From contig OX359192.1 of the NCBI GenBank assembly GCA_947172415.1, positions 3,474,501 to 3,538,500 of the forward strand: a stretch of 64,000 nucleotides of DNA. Direction: 5' to 3'. Each line of letters opens with the position of its first letter. Position 1 is the stretch's first letter. Below, in pieces: positions 52,091 through 64,000 of this stretch. The notes under the pieces are model-generated. The model was not told the origin of the DNA. It did no database searches and saw only the letters and a list, made by a program, of their open reading frames with translations. The stretch comes from Chondrosia reniformis. Its lineage: Eukaryota > Porifera > Demospongiae > Chondrillida > Chondrillidae. The translations under genes were made by a program, and so were the position numbers.

Positions 52091-52434
52091 TATCTGTCAA
52101 AAAATGGCGGACGTGCAGCTAGCTTTCATTTTCTAGCTTAAAAGTAGCTTTCTCTTCCTTAGCGTAGAACATTGAACGAACGAAATGGACTTAAAAACCA
52201 CCCTTACAAATACTATGTAACGTAGAGCTTGCACAAAAACGTTTTCTACGATATATGGTCTTGAAAAATTGACGGCCAACAAGAGTCGATCGGAAATGGC
52301 TTAGCTGGATATCTATAAGAACCAGCCAAGTAGTTCAAGTTTACTTAGGGGCATCTGGCGCCCCACAAGTTTTTTAAACTCGAACATCTTGTCTTATTAT
52401 TTACTTTAAGGTTTGTGCAACAATCCCAGCCTTT
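52091..52434 (+). repeat. Interspersed repeat, copy 1, and island right edge
   Basis: Positions 52152-52390 are homologous to 62761-62970 in reverse (shared phrases GAACATTGAACGAACGAAAT, TTGACGGCCAACAAGAGTCG and AAGTTTTTTAAACTC). This copy has about 25 extra bases near 52240. The sequence AAAAATGGCGGACGTG upstream looks like a start-codon context but is followed by a stop after ten codons. No protein seen. Confidence 0.7.
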
Positions 52435-53632
52435 GTATGTGCTTGTTTTATGTAGTAGTTGTGTGTACTATTTGTATCTAATACTTCTATGAACTAGTTG
52501 GGTGTAATTGTTTATTTACTAACTATATTTACTAGTTGTAGTTACTTGTTGTATGTACTAGTTGTATTAACTAGTAACTAGGTGCATGTACAAGTTATAT
52601 GTACTAGTTGTATTTATTAGTTGTATGTGCTAGTTGTATGTTCCAGTTGTATGTACTAGTTGTATGTTCTAATTGTTTGGACTAGTTGCATGAACTACTT
52701 GTATGTACTCGATACTAGTTGTGTGTATTAGTTGTGCGTACTAGTTATATGTACTAGTTGTACCTATTAGTTGTATGTACTAGTTGTATGTTCTATTTGT
52801 TGTACAAGTTATATGTAAGAGTTGTATATACTCAATACTAGTTTGTGTACTAGTTGTTTGTACAAGTTATAGTGAGTAGTTGTATGTACTAGTTATATGT
52901 ACTAGTTGTATGTACTATATAGTTGTATGTCTTAGTTGTATGCACTATTTATATGTACTAGTAGTATGTACTAGTTGTAATAACTAGTGGTATGTACTAG
53001 TTGTAGGTACTAGTTGTACGTTCTAGTACTAGGTATACTAAGTACTAGGTAGGTGCTAGTTGTGTGAACTAGTTGAATGTACTAGTTGTTTGTACTGGTT
53101 GTAAAAACTAGTTGTATATACTAGTATTAGTTATATTGAATAGTTGTAGGTACAAGTTGTATGTAGTAGTTGCATCTAGTAGTTGTATGTACGAATTTCT
53201 TATACTAGTTGTATGTATATATTACTTGTATGTCCTAGTTGTTTGTACTAGGTGTATGAACTATTTATATATACTAGTTATTTACTAGGTGTATGTACTA
53301 GTTCTATATACTAGTAATATATACTAGTTCTATGTTCTAATTTTTTGTACTAGTTGCATGTACTAGTTGTATGTACTCGATAATATTTGTGTGTACTGGT
53401 TGTGGGTACTAGTTATATGTACTAATTGTACATATTAGTTGTATGTACTAGTTGTATGTTCCAGTTGTATGTACTAGTTGTATGTACTAGTAATATGTAC
53501 TAGCTGTATGTACTAGTTGCATGTCCTAGTTGTATGCACTATTTATTTGTACTAGTAGTGTGTACTAGTTGTAATAACTAGTGGTATGTACTAGTTGTAG
53601 GTACTAGTTGTACGTTCTAGTACTAGTGAAAT
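52435..53632 (+). repeat. 13-bp satellite array, forward
   Basis: Last forward block; it contains repeated phrases such as GTACTCGATACTAG and an internal near-duplicate pair near 52960 and 53560. It ends at a strand switch near 53628. No gene seen. Confidence 0.93.
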
Positions 53633-55585
53633 ATACACACAACTAGTACATACAAGTAGTACATATAACTATATACAACTAGTTCAAACAACTAGTACAT
53701 ACAACTTGTATAGTCTGATAGTTACTAGTACATACAACTAGTACATACAATTAGTACATACACTAGTCCATACAGCTAGTACATACACTTAGTGCATATA
53801 ACTAGTACATACAACTACTTACTAGAACATATATACAACTAGTACAAAGAACTAGTACATAGAACTAGTGAATACAAATAGTACATACAGCTCGTATATA
53901 AAACTAGGACATAAAACTATTTTATACAACTAGGACATACAACTAGTTACTAGTACATACAACTAGTACATACAAAAGGTACCTACAACTAATATATATA
54001 ACTAGTACATACAGCTATTACATACAACAAGTACATATAACTAGTACATGCAACTACTTACAAGTACATACACTTAGAACATACAATTATGACATACAAC
54101 TAGTACATATAACTAGTACAGACAACCATTTACTAGTACATACAACTAGTATATACAATTAGTACATACAACTAGTACATACAGCTAGTACATACAACTA
54201 GTACATACAATTACTACACACATTTAGTTATTAGTACATTCAACTACTACATAAAACTAATAGCTACAAATTTAACTAGGATACAAAAAATCCACACAAC
54301 TTGTACATACAAGTAGTATATATAACTACATACAACTTGTACACGCAGCTAGTACATACAACTAGTTACCAGTACATACAACTAGTACATACAACTATTA
54401 TATACAACTAGTGCATATAACTAGAACATACAGCTATTTCATACAACTAGTACATAAAACTGGTACATATAACTAGTACATACAGCTAGTACCTACAACT
54501 AGTACTTATAAATAGTACATAAAACAATGGCACACAACTAGTATATACAACTAGTACATATAATTATATACATACAACTAGTACCTACAACTAGTACACA
54601 GAATTAGTAAATACAGATTATTACTAACGCATACACTAGTACATACAACTAGTTCATACAATTATTACAAATATCCAGTACATGCAACTAATTACTAGTA
54701 CTTACCACTACTACATACAACTAGTACATAAAGTTAGTAAATATAGTTTGTTAATAGTACATACACCTAGTGCATACAACTAGTACATACAACTAATACA
54801 TATAACTAGTACATATGATAACTACATACAACTTCTACATATAATTAGTACATATAACAATTTCACACAACTAGTACATACAACTAGTACATATAATTAC
54901 AAACAACTAGTACATACAACAAGTACATACAACTACTTCGTACAACTATTACGTATAATAGTTGCTAGTACATATAACTAGTACATGGAAATAGTACATA
55001 GAACTAGTAGTAACAGATTGTTACTAGTACTTACACCTAGTACATACAACTAGTACATGCAACTACTTACTAGTACATAGAACTAGTACGTAAAATTATT
55101 ACACACAACTAGTACATATAACTAGTACATACAACAATTTCACACAACTAGTAAATACAACTGGGAAATACAATTAGTACATACAACTATGTACTAATAC
55201 ATACAACTACTACATTCAACTAGTAAAAACAGAGAGTTACTAGTAGATACACCTATTATATACAGCCAGTACACACAACTAGTACATATAACTAGTTCAT
55301 ACAACAAGTATATACAACAAGTACATACAACTAGTACATATAATTAGAACATGCAACTTTTACTAGTTCATTCAACTACTACATACAATTAGAACATCCA
55401 ACTAGTTCTTGCATCTAGTACATACAACTAGCACATAAAATTAGTGCATAAAACTACATACTAGAACACATATACAACAAGTACTACAACTAACGACTAG
55501 TATATACAACTAGTATATGCAACAAGCTACTAGTATATACAACTAGTACTTAAAACTAGTACGTACAACAATTACACACTAGTAG
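53633..55585 (-). repeat. 13-bp satellite array, reverse orientation
   Basis: Reverse units with higher-order phrases (ACAGATTGTTACTAG). Positions 54930-55490 have a close relative at 59880-60300. No gene seen. Confidence 0.93.
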
Positions 55586-55587
55586 TA

Positions 55588-56026
55588 CAGTGTAACCCAG
55601 ATAATCTGCCCCCGCTTAATACGCACAACCCCCCTATTGGTCTGAGTTCCTATTAAACGAATTCATTTTCATACTAGAAGTATATATGTAATCTGCCAAC
55701 CGCCAAATCCACCATCCGCCATTATTTTCTCGCCTCAATTGTACATTTATAGGTGTTTTCCACCTTTGTAATCCGCCGCTTTCATCAACATTTTAATCGT
55801 ATGAAATAAATCTTAGAGATTACCTCTAAGCGTTCCAAAACTGACTTGAAAATTGCTCGATATGTGACTGTAAGAGGAAGAATTCGACGGCAACGAAAAG
55901 CAAATATCGTTCATCATTTTATTTAGCTGGTTATAATTAATGACGATATTTGGCTAATCCACCAAACTCAATATTCTGCCAAAAAAGTGCTTGAATGAAT
56001 TGTGGCGGATTTTCCCAGCTACACTG
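55588..56026. mobile_element. Pogo/Tigger-like MITE, 439 bp, TA target site
   Basis: Terminal inverted repeats of about 23 bp: left CAGTGTAACCCAGATAATC, right end reverse-complemented CAGTGTAGCTGGGAAAATC, both followed by YGCC. TA flanks lie at 55586-55587 and 56027-56028. TIRs starting CAGTG.AACC with TA duplication are typical of the pogo/Tigger branch of Tc1/mariner. The interior repeats the ATCCGCC motif several times and has no transposase frame, so it is non-autonomous. Confidence 0.85.
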
Positions 56027-56028
56027 TA

Positions 56029-56980
56029 CATATAAGTACATACAACTAGTACATAAAACTATTACATATAACTAGTTCATACATCTATTGCACACACTAG
56101 TACACACAACAAGTACATATATTTAACCATATACAACTATTACATACAACTAGTAAATACAACAAGTAGAGACAACTGGTACATAAAATTTGGTATATAC
56201 TACCAGTACATACAACTATGTAATACTTACAATTAGTAATACAACTAGTAATACAACTAGGACATAGTACTAGTACATACAACCTGTATATATAACTAGT
56301 ACATACAAATAGTACATACAAATAGTCCATACAAATAGTCCATACAAGAAGTACATACAACTAATTAATACTATATAGAACTGGTACACACAACTGCTAA
56401 CTGCAACTAGTAAATATATTTAGTAGATACAAAGATTACACACACCTAGTACTTTCAACTAGTACATACAACTAGTACATACAAATAGTTCATAAAACTA
56501 GTAAATATAACTGGTACATACAACTCCATAATAGTACATACAACTAGTACATACAACTAGTACAAACAACTAGTACATATAACTAGTACAAACAGCTAGT
56601 ACATACAACTAGTACATACAATTAGTAAATACAGATTGTTACTAGAACATACACCTGGTACATACAACTAGTTCATACAACTGTTACATATAACCAGTAC
56701 ATGTAACTACTTACTAGTTCTTACAACTATTACATACAATTAGGACATACAGCTACTACATAAAACAAGTACATACAACTAGTCCCTACAACTAGTAAAT
56801 ACAGATTGTTACTAGTTCTTCAACCTATAATATACATCTGATACATACAATTATTACATAAAACTAGTACATACAACTAGTACATGCAACAAGTATATAT
56901 AACTAATACATACCACAATTTCACACAAATAGTAAATACAACTAGTACATATAATTACTTACAACTAGTACATACAACTT
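56029..56980 (-). repeat. 13-bp satellite array, reverse orientation
   Basis: Reverse array; 56045-56640 is closely related to 60770-61330 (shared long phrase around AAATTTGGTATATACTACC). The 87-codon minus-strand frame at 56097-56360 is a translation of the repeat. No gene seen. Confidence 0.92.
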
Positions 56981-58214
56981 CACTGGTACCTTATGACTGT
57001 TCCTTAGGGATAGGCTGCCTTATAGCGATCAACACATAACAAGCGATAATTAATAAAGGATTTTCGTTTTCAATCGGTAAGAGTGAATGCGTCATTTAGT
57101 GTTATCGGTTACACACCGGAAGGAATTAAAAATCGTCCATTGTTAAATTGGTTATAGCATCCTTTGGCTTAATTGATTTACATATCGTATATAATCATCT
57201 CACTTCGTATCATTGTCTTATAATTGTCTCACTTCGTATCCTATTAATGTTTTATTTAATCGTCTTACTTTGTACGTATTGTATTATACAATTAATGTAA
57301 AGCTATAAAATGATTCACTTCTCTAGCTATCATCGAATACTTACTTTTTACGTACCTTTTGTTAACGAATAATTCGTATGCAGCAACTCTTGCAAAGCCG
57401 CAGTTGAACTTCAGAACAATCTGATTATCGACTGATATCCCTCTTGCCTTTTTGGCGGGCATAATCTTCTCTGTTGTAGACGAAAATTCGAAAATTGGCG
57501 ATCCTTAGTGTGAATAACACCTTACGACGATCCTCGATCACTTGCGTCAACATACATACATACATGTATACCAGTTACACAACTTAGGATTTGCGCAATA
57601 TTAACATCCGGCTATAAAATTTCACCGTTTGCATTTCAAATGTGTAAATCATCCCATGAATAAACTTATTTGCTAATGAATATGATTTAAATGTTAAGAA
57701 ATGGCGTCTGTTGCAGAAGTGAAGGAAAATTGCCTATGCGCTTAAGTTAGAAGATCCTCATAGTCGCGTAGTCAGCTTCAATGGATTCAGTGAGTGTCAT
57801 TTAGTAAGAATTAAGAAGTCCGTTTGCGTCTGAGCTTTATTTCCCAAGATATGAAAGATTAAATAGCATTTACTAATCTATTAAAAGTGTATTTTCACAG
57901 TTTTCTTCTCAACGGATGGGCGAATTGAAACGGACTTCTTAATTTTTTTAGAATACATTGTAACCTTTCCAATAAAATATAAAACGTAGTTCTAGCTTTT
58001 TCCTAGACTAAGCGCATAGTGTCTGAGAGTTTTAAAATCGGCCCTTTTTAACACGTTATATCTTCGATATTGGTTGTTCAATCTCTCTCAAATTTTTGAT
58101 TTCGCTGACATTTAAATAAGCGCTTCGATGTATACCAGTTTAAGTTAGCAAATCATTTCTGTTAGAACGAAACTTGCTTTTAAAAGTGTTTATAAAAAAA
58201 ACGTAAAAACACGC
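56981..58214. mobile_element. 1.26-kb TIR DNA element, copy 3 (right end missing)
   Basis: Independent insertion of the 7519-8774 family, a few percent diverged, beginning at the same left TIR (CACTGGTACCTTATGACTG). It stops at AAAACACGC, so the last 23 bases with the right TIR are absent. The short open frame of copy 1 has a stop here (GATTAAATAG), showing it is not a conserved gene. The internal inverted repeat is retained and more exact than in copy 1. Confidence 0.85.
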
Positions 58215-58852
58215 TAGTGCAAACAACTAGTACATACAACCAGAACATACATCCAGTTACTAGTACATACAACCAGAACATACCAGTAGTACCTATAACT
58301 ACATACAACTAGTATATAAATCTAGTATAAAAAGCTAGTACATACAACTAGTACATACAACTAGTTACTAGTATATACAATTAGTACAGGCAACTTCTAA
58401 ATATAACTAGTACATAGAACAATTACACACAACTTGTACACACAACTAGTACATACAACTAGTCCATACTACTAGTACATACAACAAGTACATACAAGTA
58501 GTACATACAACTAGTTAATACTACATACAACTAGTTACTACTACATACAACTAGTAACTACAACTAGTAAATAAAAGTAATACACACAACAATTACACAC
58601 AATTAGTACATACAATTAGTTCATATAACTAGTACATAAAACTAGTAACTACAACTAGTAAATATAACTTGTACATACAAAAATTACACACAACTGGTAC
58701 ATACAAGTAGTACATATAACTACATACAACTAGTATATAAAACTGGTAAAAACAACTAGTACATACAGCTAATACCAAAAACTAGTACATATAACTAGTA
58801 CATACAATCAGTACATTCAACTAATAAATACAACGAGCACATACATCTAGAC
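58215..58852 (-). repeat. 13-bp satellite array, reverse orientation
   Basis: Reverse array between two non-satellite segments; no gene seen. Confidence 0.9.
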
Positions 58853-58925
58853 GCTCCTAAAGTCGAAAATGAACCGTTACAAAGATAAGTTCGACGCAGT
58901 TAGAAGAAATCCTTATTCCATCACA
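58853..58925 (+). other. Short unclassified insert
   Basis: About 70 bases unlike the satellite. The plus strand has a short open frame from ATG near 58869 (MNRYKDKFDAVRRNPYS) that runs into the array and stops. It could be an exon fragment captured in the array, or chance; nothing supports expression. Confidence 0.35.
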
Positions 58926-61900
58926 TACATCTAGTTACTAGTATATACAACTAGTACATAATAAAAGTAACTTAAACTAGTAAATATAACTAGTGCTTAC
59001 AAAAAATACACACAACTAGTACATACATGTAGTACATACAACTAAATACAACTAATGCAAACAACTAATACATACAACTAGTATATACTTAAAGTTACTA
59101 GTACATATAACTAGTACATACAACTTCTGCCTACAACTAGTACATAAAACTAGTACTCAGAACAAGTACATACAACTATTACATGCAACTACCTACTCGA
59201 ACATACAACTAGCACATAAAACTAGTACAGATAAGTACATACAACTAGTACATATAACTAGTATATACAACTAGTATATACATACAATTAGTACACAACT
59301 AGTACATACATCTAGTAAATGCAACTATATATTACATACACCCAGTACTACAACTAGGACATAGAACTAGGACATACAAATAGTACATACAGCTAGTATA
59401 TAAAACTAGGACATAGAACAATTACACACAACCAGTATATAAATAAACCTATTTACATAAAACTACATACAACAAGTATGTGCAACAAGTTACTAGTACA
59501 TCCAACTAGTACATCAAACTAGTACATACAACTAGTACATATAACTAGTTACTAGTACATACAACTAGTACAAAGAAATAGTCCATACAACTACTACACA
59601 TAATTAGTACATACATCAATTTCATAAAACTAGTACATAAAACTAATACATAGAACTAGTACATAAAATTAGTACATACAACTAGTTACTAGTATAATCC
59701 AACTAGTGCATACAGCTAGTACATCCAACTAGTACATATAACTAGTACACACAGCCAGTCCCTCCAATTAGTACATATAACTAGTACATATAACAATTTC
59801 ACACAACTAGTAAATACAACTAGCACATACAACAAGTACATACAATATTTAAATAAAGATTGTTACCAGTACATACATTTAGTACATATAACTAGTTCAT
59901 ACAAGTATTACGTATAGTAGTTGCTAGTACATATAACTAGTACATACAACTAGTACATAGAACTAGTACATAGAACTAGTAAATACAGATTGTTACTAGG
60001 ACTTACACCTAGTACATACAACTAGTACAGGCAACTACTTACTGGTACATAGAACTAGTACGTAATATTATTACACACAACTAGTAGATATAACTAGTAC
60101 ATACAACAATTACCCACAACAAGTATATACAACTATTACATACAACTAGTACATACAACTAGAACATGCTACTTTTTACTAGTTCATTCAAATACTACAC
60201 ACAATTAGAACATCCAACTAGTTCTTGCATCTAGTACATACAACTAGCACATAAAATTAATGCATAAAACTACTTACTAGAACACATATACAACAAGTAC
60301 ATACACCTAGTACATACAACTAGTACATACAACTAGTACATACAACTAGTACATACAAAAAAACACAACTAGTACGTACAAGTAGTACATAAAATTACAT
60401 ACAAGGTGTTCAAACAACTAGTACATACAACTAGGACATACAGCTTGTACATTCAACTAGTACAAAAAACAATTTTACACAACTAGTACATACAATTAGT
60501 ATATATAATTACAAACAACTAGTAGAAACAACTAGTACATACAACTAGTTCGTACAACTGTTACATATAATAATTGCTAGTACATATAACTAGTACATAC
60601 AACTAGTACATAGAACTAGTACATAGAACTAGTAAATACAGATTGTTACAAAAACTTATACCTAGTACATACAACTAGTATATGCAACTATTTACTAGTA
60701 CGTAGAACAAGTATGTAAAATTATTACACACAACTAGTACATATAACTAGTACATACAATTAGTACATACAACTAGTATATACAACTATTACATATAACT
60801 AGTTCATACATTAATTGCATACACTAGTATACACAACAAGTACATATATTTAACTATATACAACTAGTACATACAACTAGTAAATACAACAAGTAGAGAC
60901 AACTGGTACATAAAATTTGGTATATACTACCAGTACATACAACTATGTGGTATTTACAACTAGTACTACAACTAGGACATAGTACTAGTACATATAACCT
61001 GTATATATAACTAGTACATACAAATAGTACATACAAATAGTCCATACAAGGAGTACATAAAACTAATCACTTCTATACAGAACTAGTACACACAACTGGT
61101 AACTGCAACTAGTAATTATACTTAGTAGATACAAATATTACACACAGCTAGTACATTCAACTAGTACATACAACTAGTACATACAGCTAGTTCGTACAAC
61201 TAGTACATATAACTGGTACATACAACTAAATAATAGTAGATACAACTAGTACATACAACTAGTACAAACAACTAGTACATACAACTAGTACATACAGCTA
61301 GTACATACAATTAGTACATTTAACTAGTACATACAAAAATTACACACCACTAGTACATACAACTGGTATGTATAAATACATACAACTAGTGCATACAATT
61401 AGTCTATACAACTAATAAATACAGATTGTTACTAGTACATACAATTAGTACATACCACTGGTACAACAGCTAGTACATACAACTAGTAGATAAAACTAGT
61501 ACATACAACTACTGACCAGAAGATATATACAACTAGTACATTCAACAAGTACATATGACTAGTACATACAAAGAGTACATAGAAATAGTACATACAACTA
61601 GTAACTACATCTAGTAAATATAACTAGTTCATACACAAATTTCACACAACTAGTACATTCAACAATTTCACACAACTAGTACATACAACTAGTACATATA
61701 ATTACTTAAAACTAGTACATTCAACTGGTACATATAACTAGTACATAGAACAATTGCACACAACTTGTATATATAACTAGTGCATACAACAATTTCACAC
61801 AACTAGTACATACAACTAGTACATTTTATTAATTAAAACTAGTATATACATTCAACTGGTATATACAATTAGTAAATACAGATTTTTACTAGTACCTACA

Positions 61901-62760
61901 CCTAGTACCTACAACTCCTTCATACAACTGTTACATATAACTAGTACATGCAACTACGTACTAGTACTTGCAACTATTAAATACCATTAGTACATACAAC
62001 TACTACATAATAGTGCATATATCTAGTTACTAGTACATACAACTAGTACATATAATTAGTAACTACAACTAGTAATTATAACTAGTTCATACACAAATTT
62101 CACACAACTAGTACATACAAGTAGTACATATAATTACATACGACTAGTTCAAACAACTAGTACATTCAACAATTTCACACAACTAGTACATACAACTAGT
62201 ACATATAATAACTTAAAACTAGTACATTCAACTGGTATATACAATTAGTAAATACAGATTGTTACTAGTACCTACACCAGGTACCTACAACTAGTTCATA
62301 CAACTATTACATTTAACTAGTACTTGCAACTACTTATTAGTACTTACAACTAGTATATACTATTAGTATATACAACTACTACATACAACTAGTGCATATA
62401 TCTAGTTACTAGTACATACAACTAGTAAATACAACTAGTACATACAACTAGTTCATATAACTAGTACATGCAATGAATAACTAGTAGATACCACTACTAC
62501 ATACAATTAGTACATACAACTAGTACATACATCTAGTACATACAACTAGTTCATATAACCAATGCAAAAACTACATACTAGAACACCTATACAACAAGTT
62601 CGTACAACTAGTACATAAAACTAGCACATTCAATTGGTACACAGAACTAGTACATTCAAAGAGGACATACAAGTAGTACATACAACTAGTTACTACTACA
62701 TACAACTAATACATACACTAGTAACTACAAATGGTAATTAAAATTAGTAGATACAACAAC
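58926..62760 (-). repeat. 13-bp satellite array, reverse, with higher-order repeats
   Basis: Reverse array in which units of several hundred bases recur: 59890-60100 against 60545-60740 (offset about 655) and 61620-61700 against 62085-62200. It also holds the second members of pairs from 54930-55490 and 56045-56640. No gene seen; the minus-strand frame at 60854-61045 is repeat translation. Confidence 0.92.
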
Positions 62761-62970
62761 AAAGAGTTGGAGTTTAAAAAACTCGTGGGACCCTAGGAGT
62801 CCCTGAGTAAACTCGAAATACTTGACTCGTTCTCATGGATATCCGGTAAACTGATTTCAAATCGACTCTTGTTGGCCGTCAATTTTTGCACAAGCTTTAT
62901 GTTACATTGTTTTAGTAAGGAAGGTTTTTAAGTCCATTTCGTTCGTTCAATGTTCTACCCTAAGGAAGAG
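62761..62970 (-). repeat. Interspersed repeat, copy 2
   Basis: Reverse-oriented relative of 52152-52390, diverged by substitutions and a missing internal segment. Both copies end at the same CTCTTCCTTA phrase, suggesting a real element end. Internal TTTAAAAAACTC and GAGTTTAC words are partly inverted. Family unknown. Confidence 0.7.
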
Positions 62971-63228
62971 AGTACATAAAACTAGTACATACAACTAGTA
63001 ACTACAACTAGTAAATGTAACTAGTACATACAAACATTACACACAACTGGTACATACAAGTAATACATATAACTACATACAACTAGTTCAAACTACAAGT
63101 ATATAAAACTAGTGAAAACCACTAGTACATACAGCTTATACCAAAAACTAGTAGGTACATACAACAAATACATACAACTAGTTATTTGTATGTACAACTA
63201 GTATTTACAACTAGTGCATAGAACTAGT
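62971..63228 (-). repeat. 13-bp satellite array, reverse orientation
   Basis: Short stretch of reverse array; no gene seen. Confidence 0.9.
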
Positions 63229-63350
63229 AGAGATAAGTGGTTTCCGAGCCGGAAGGCGAGACAAGTAATCTGGATGCCAGTCTCACCGTGCGTCTGTATG
63301 TATGTATATATCTATATATATATATATCTATATCCGTAGCATTTACATCA
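63229..63350. other. Unclassified insert ending in a TATG/TATA microsatellite
   Basis: A GC-richer segment of about 65 bases (GAGCCGGAAGGCGAGAC ... CTCACCGTGCGTCTG) runs into a TATG then TATATC microsatellite. It may be the tail of a retroposon ending in a simple repeat, but I cannot classify it. Confidence 0.4.
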
Positions 63351-64000
63351 TTTACATACAACTAGAACACACATCTAGTACCTACATCTAGTAAATAAAT
63401 AAATAGCACATACAACTAGTACATATAACCAATACAAACAACTACTTCATAAAACAAGTACATACAACTAGTATATACCACTTGTTCAATCAACTAGTAA
63501 CGAGTATATACAACTAGTACTTGGAACTAGTACAAACAACTGATACATACTACCGGTACATATAACTAGTACCTTCAACTAGTACATACATCTAGTGCAT
63601 ATAACTAGTATATACAACTAGTACATACAACTTATACATACAACGAGTACTTTCAAATAATTTCAGCAGCTAATAAATACAACTAGTACATACAACTAGT
63701 AAATATACCTCCGACATACAACTAGTGCATTACACTAGAACATATAACTAGTACATTCAACTAGTACATGCAACTAGTACATAAAAGTAGTATATACAAC
63801 TATTACTTTAAACTAGTACTACAACTAGTACATAGAACTAGCAGATAGAATTAGTAAATGCATATAGTATATACAACTAGTACATACAACTAGTACTTAC
63901 AACTTATCCATACCACTAGTATATGCAACTATACAAACAACTAGTACATAGAACTAGAGTATACAATTAGTACATACAACTTGTATGTACAACTAGTACT
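63351..64000 (-). repeat. 13-bp satellite array, reverse orientation
   Basis: Reverse array to the window edge; no gene seen. Confidence 0.93.

Noticed and set aside
52105-52140. ATGGCGGACGTG as a gene start
   Set aside because: Good start context but a stop follows after ten codons and no splice donor is evident.
1-64000. CRISPR array, because of many short regular repeats
   Set aside because: Repeats are head-to-tail without unique spacers and the mobile elements are eukaryotic.
1-64000. Telomeric repeat tract
   Set aside because: The 13-bp unit is not a G-rich telomere motif and changes strand several times within the window.

Overview
The window looks like a stretch of invertebrate nuclear heterochromatin; I cannot place the phylum from sequence alone, and sponge or cnidarian would both fit. 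About 40 of the 64 kb is one AT-rich minisatellite with a 13-bp unit, TACTAGTTGTATG (reverse ATACAACTAGTA in other blocks). There is no bacterial gene organisation, no recognisable rRNA or tRNA gene, and no intact host gene. Nearly everything else is a mobile element inserted in the array, or a local duplication.

Layout. 1-10056: forward array carrying a 4.3-kb RLE-type non-LTR retrotransposon (1380-5707), a 1.26-kb TIR element (7519-8774) and a 23-bp GGATATATT minisatellite (9280-10056). 10057-14140: the same satellite in reverse orientation. 14141-16866: forward array with a possible solo LTR (15485-16013). 16867-26922: an almost base-perfect second copy of 1-10056 (one difference seen). 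26923-53630: forward array with a third, older and badly damaged retrotransposon (28330-32618), a hammerhead-like ribozyme island (43104-43362), an array block paralogous to 5708-9290 that lacks the TIR element, and a complex island at 48905-52435. The island holds two long-TIR foldback elements, a second hammerhead-like element and a tandemly duplicated segment with a possible terminal coding exon. 53633-64000: reverse array with a pogo/Tigger-like MITE (55588-56026), a third TIR element (56981-58214), an interspersed repeat and two short unclassified inserts.

How it fits together. The only protein-coding content with clear homology is the retrotransposon polyprotein: two N-terminal Myb-like repeats, reverse transcriptase with YMDD, CCHC knuckle and a PD-(D/E)xK endonuclease. 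All three copies are inactivated. Both independent insertions lie in forward satellite and in the same orientation, which suggests satellite targeting. The 1.26-kb element has an exact empty-site paralogue at 46002, which proves its ends and its TA target duplication. The array has evolved by local duplication, higher-order repetition and abrupt strand switches.

Limits: identities and boundaries were judged by eye. The near-perfect 10-kb duplication could be genuine or an assembly artefact.
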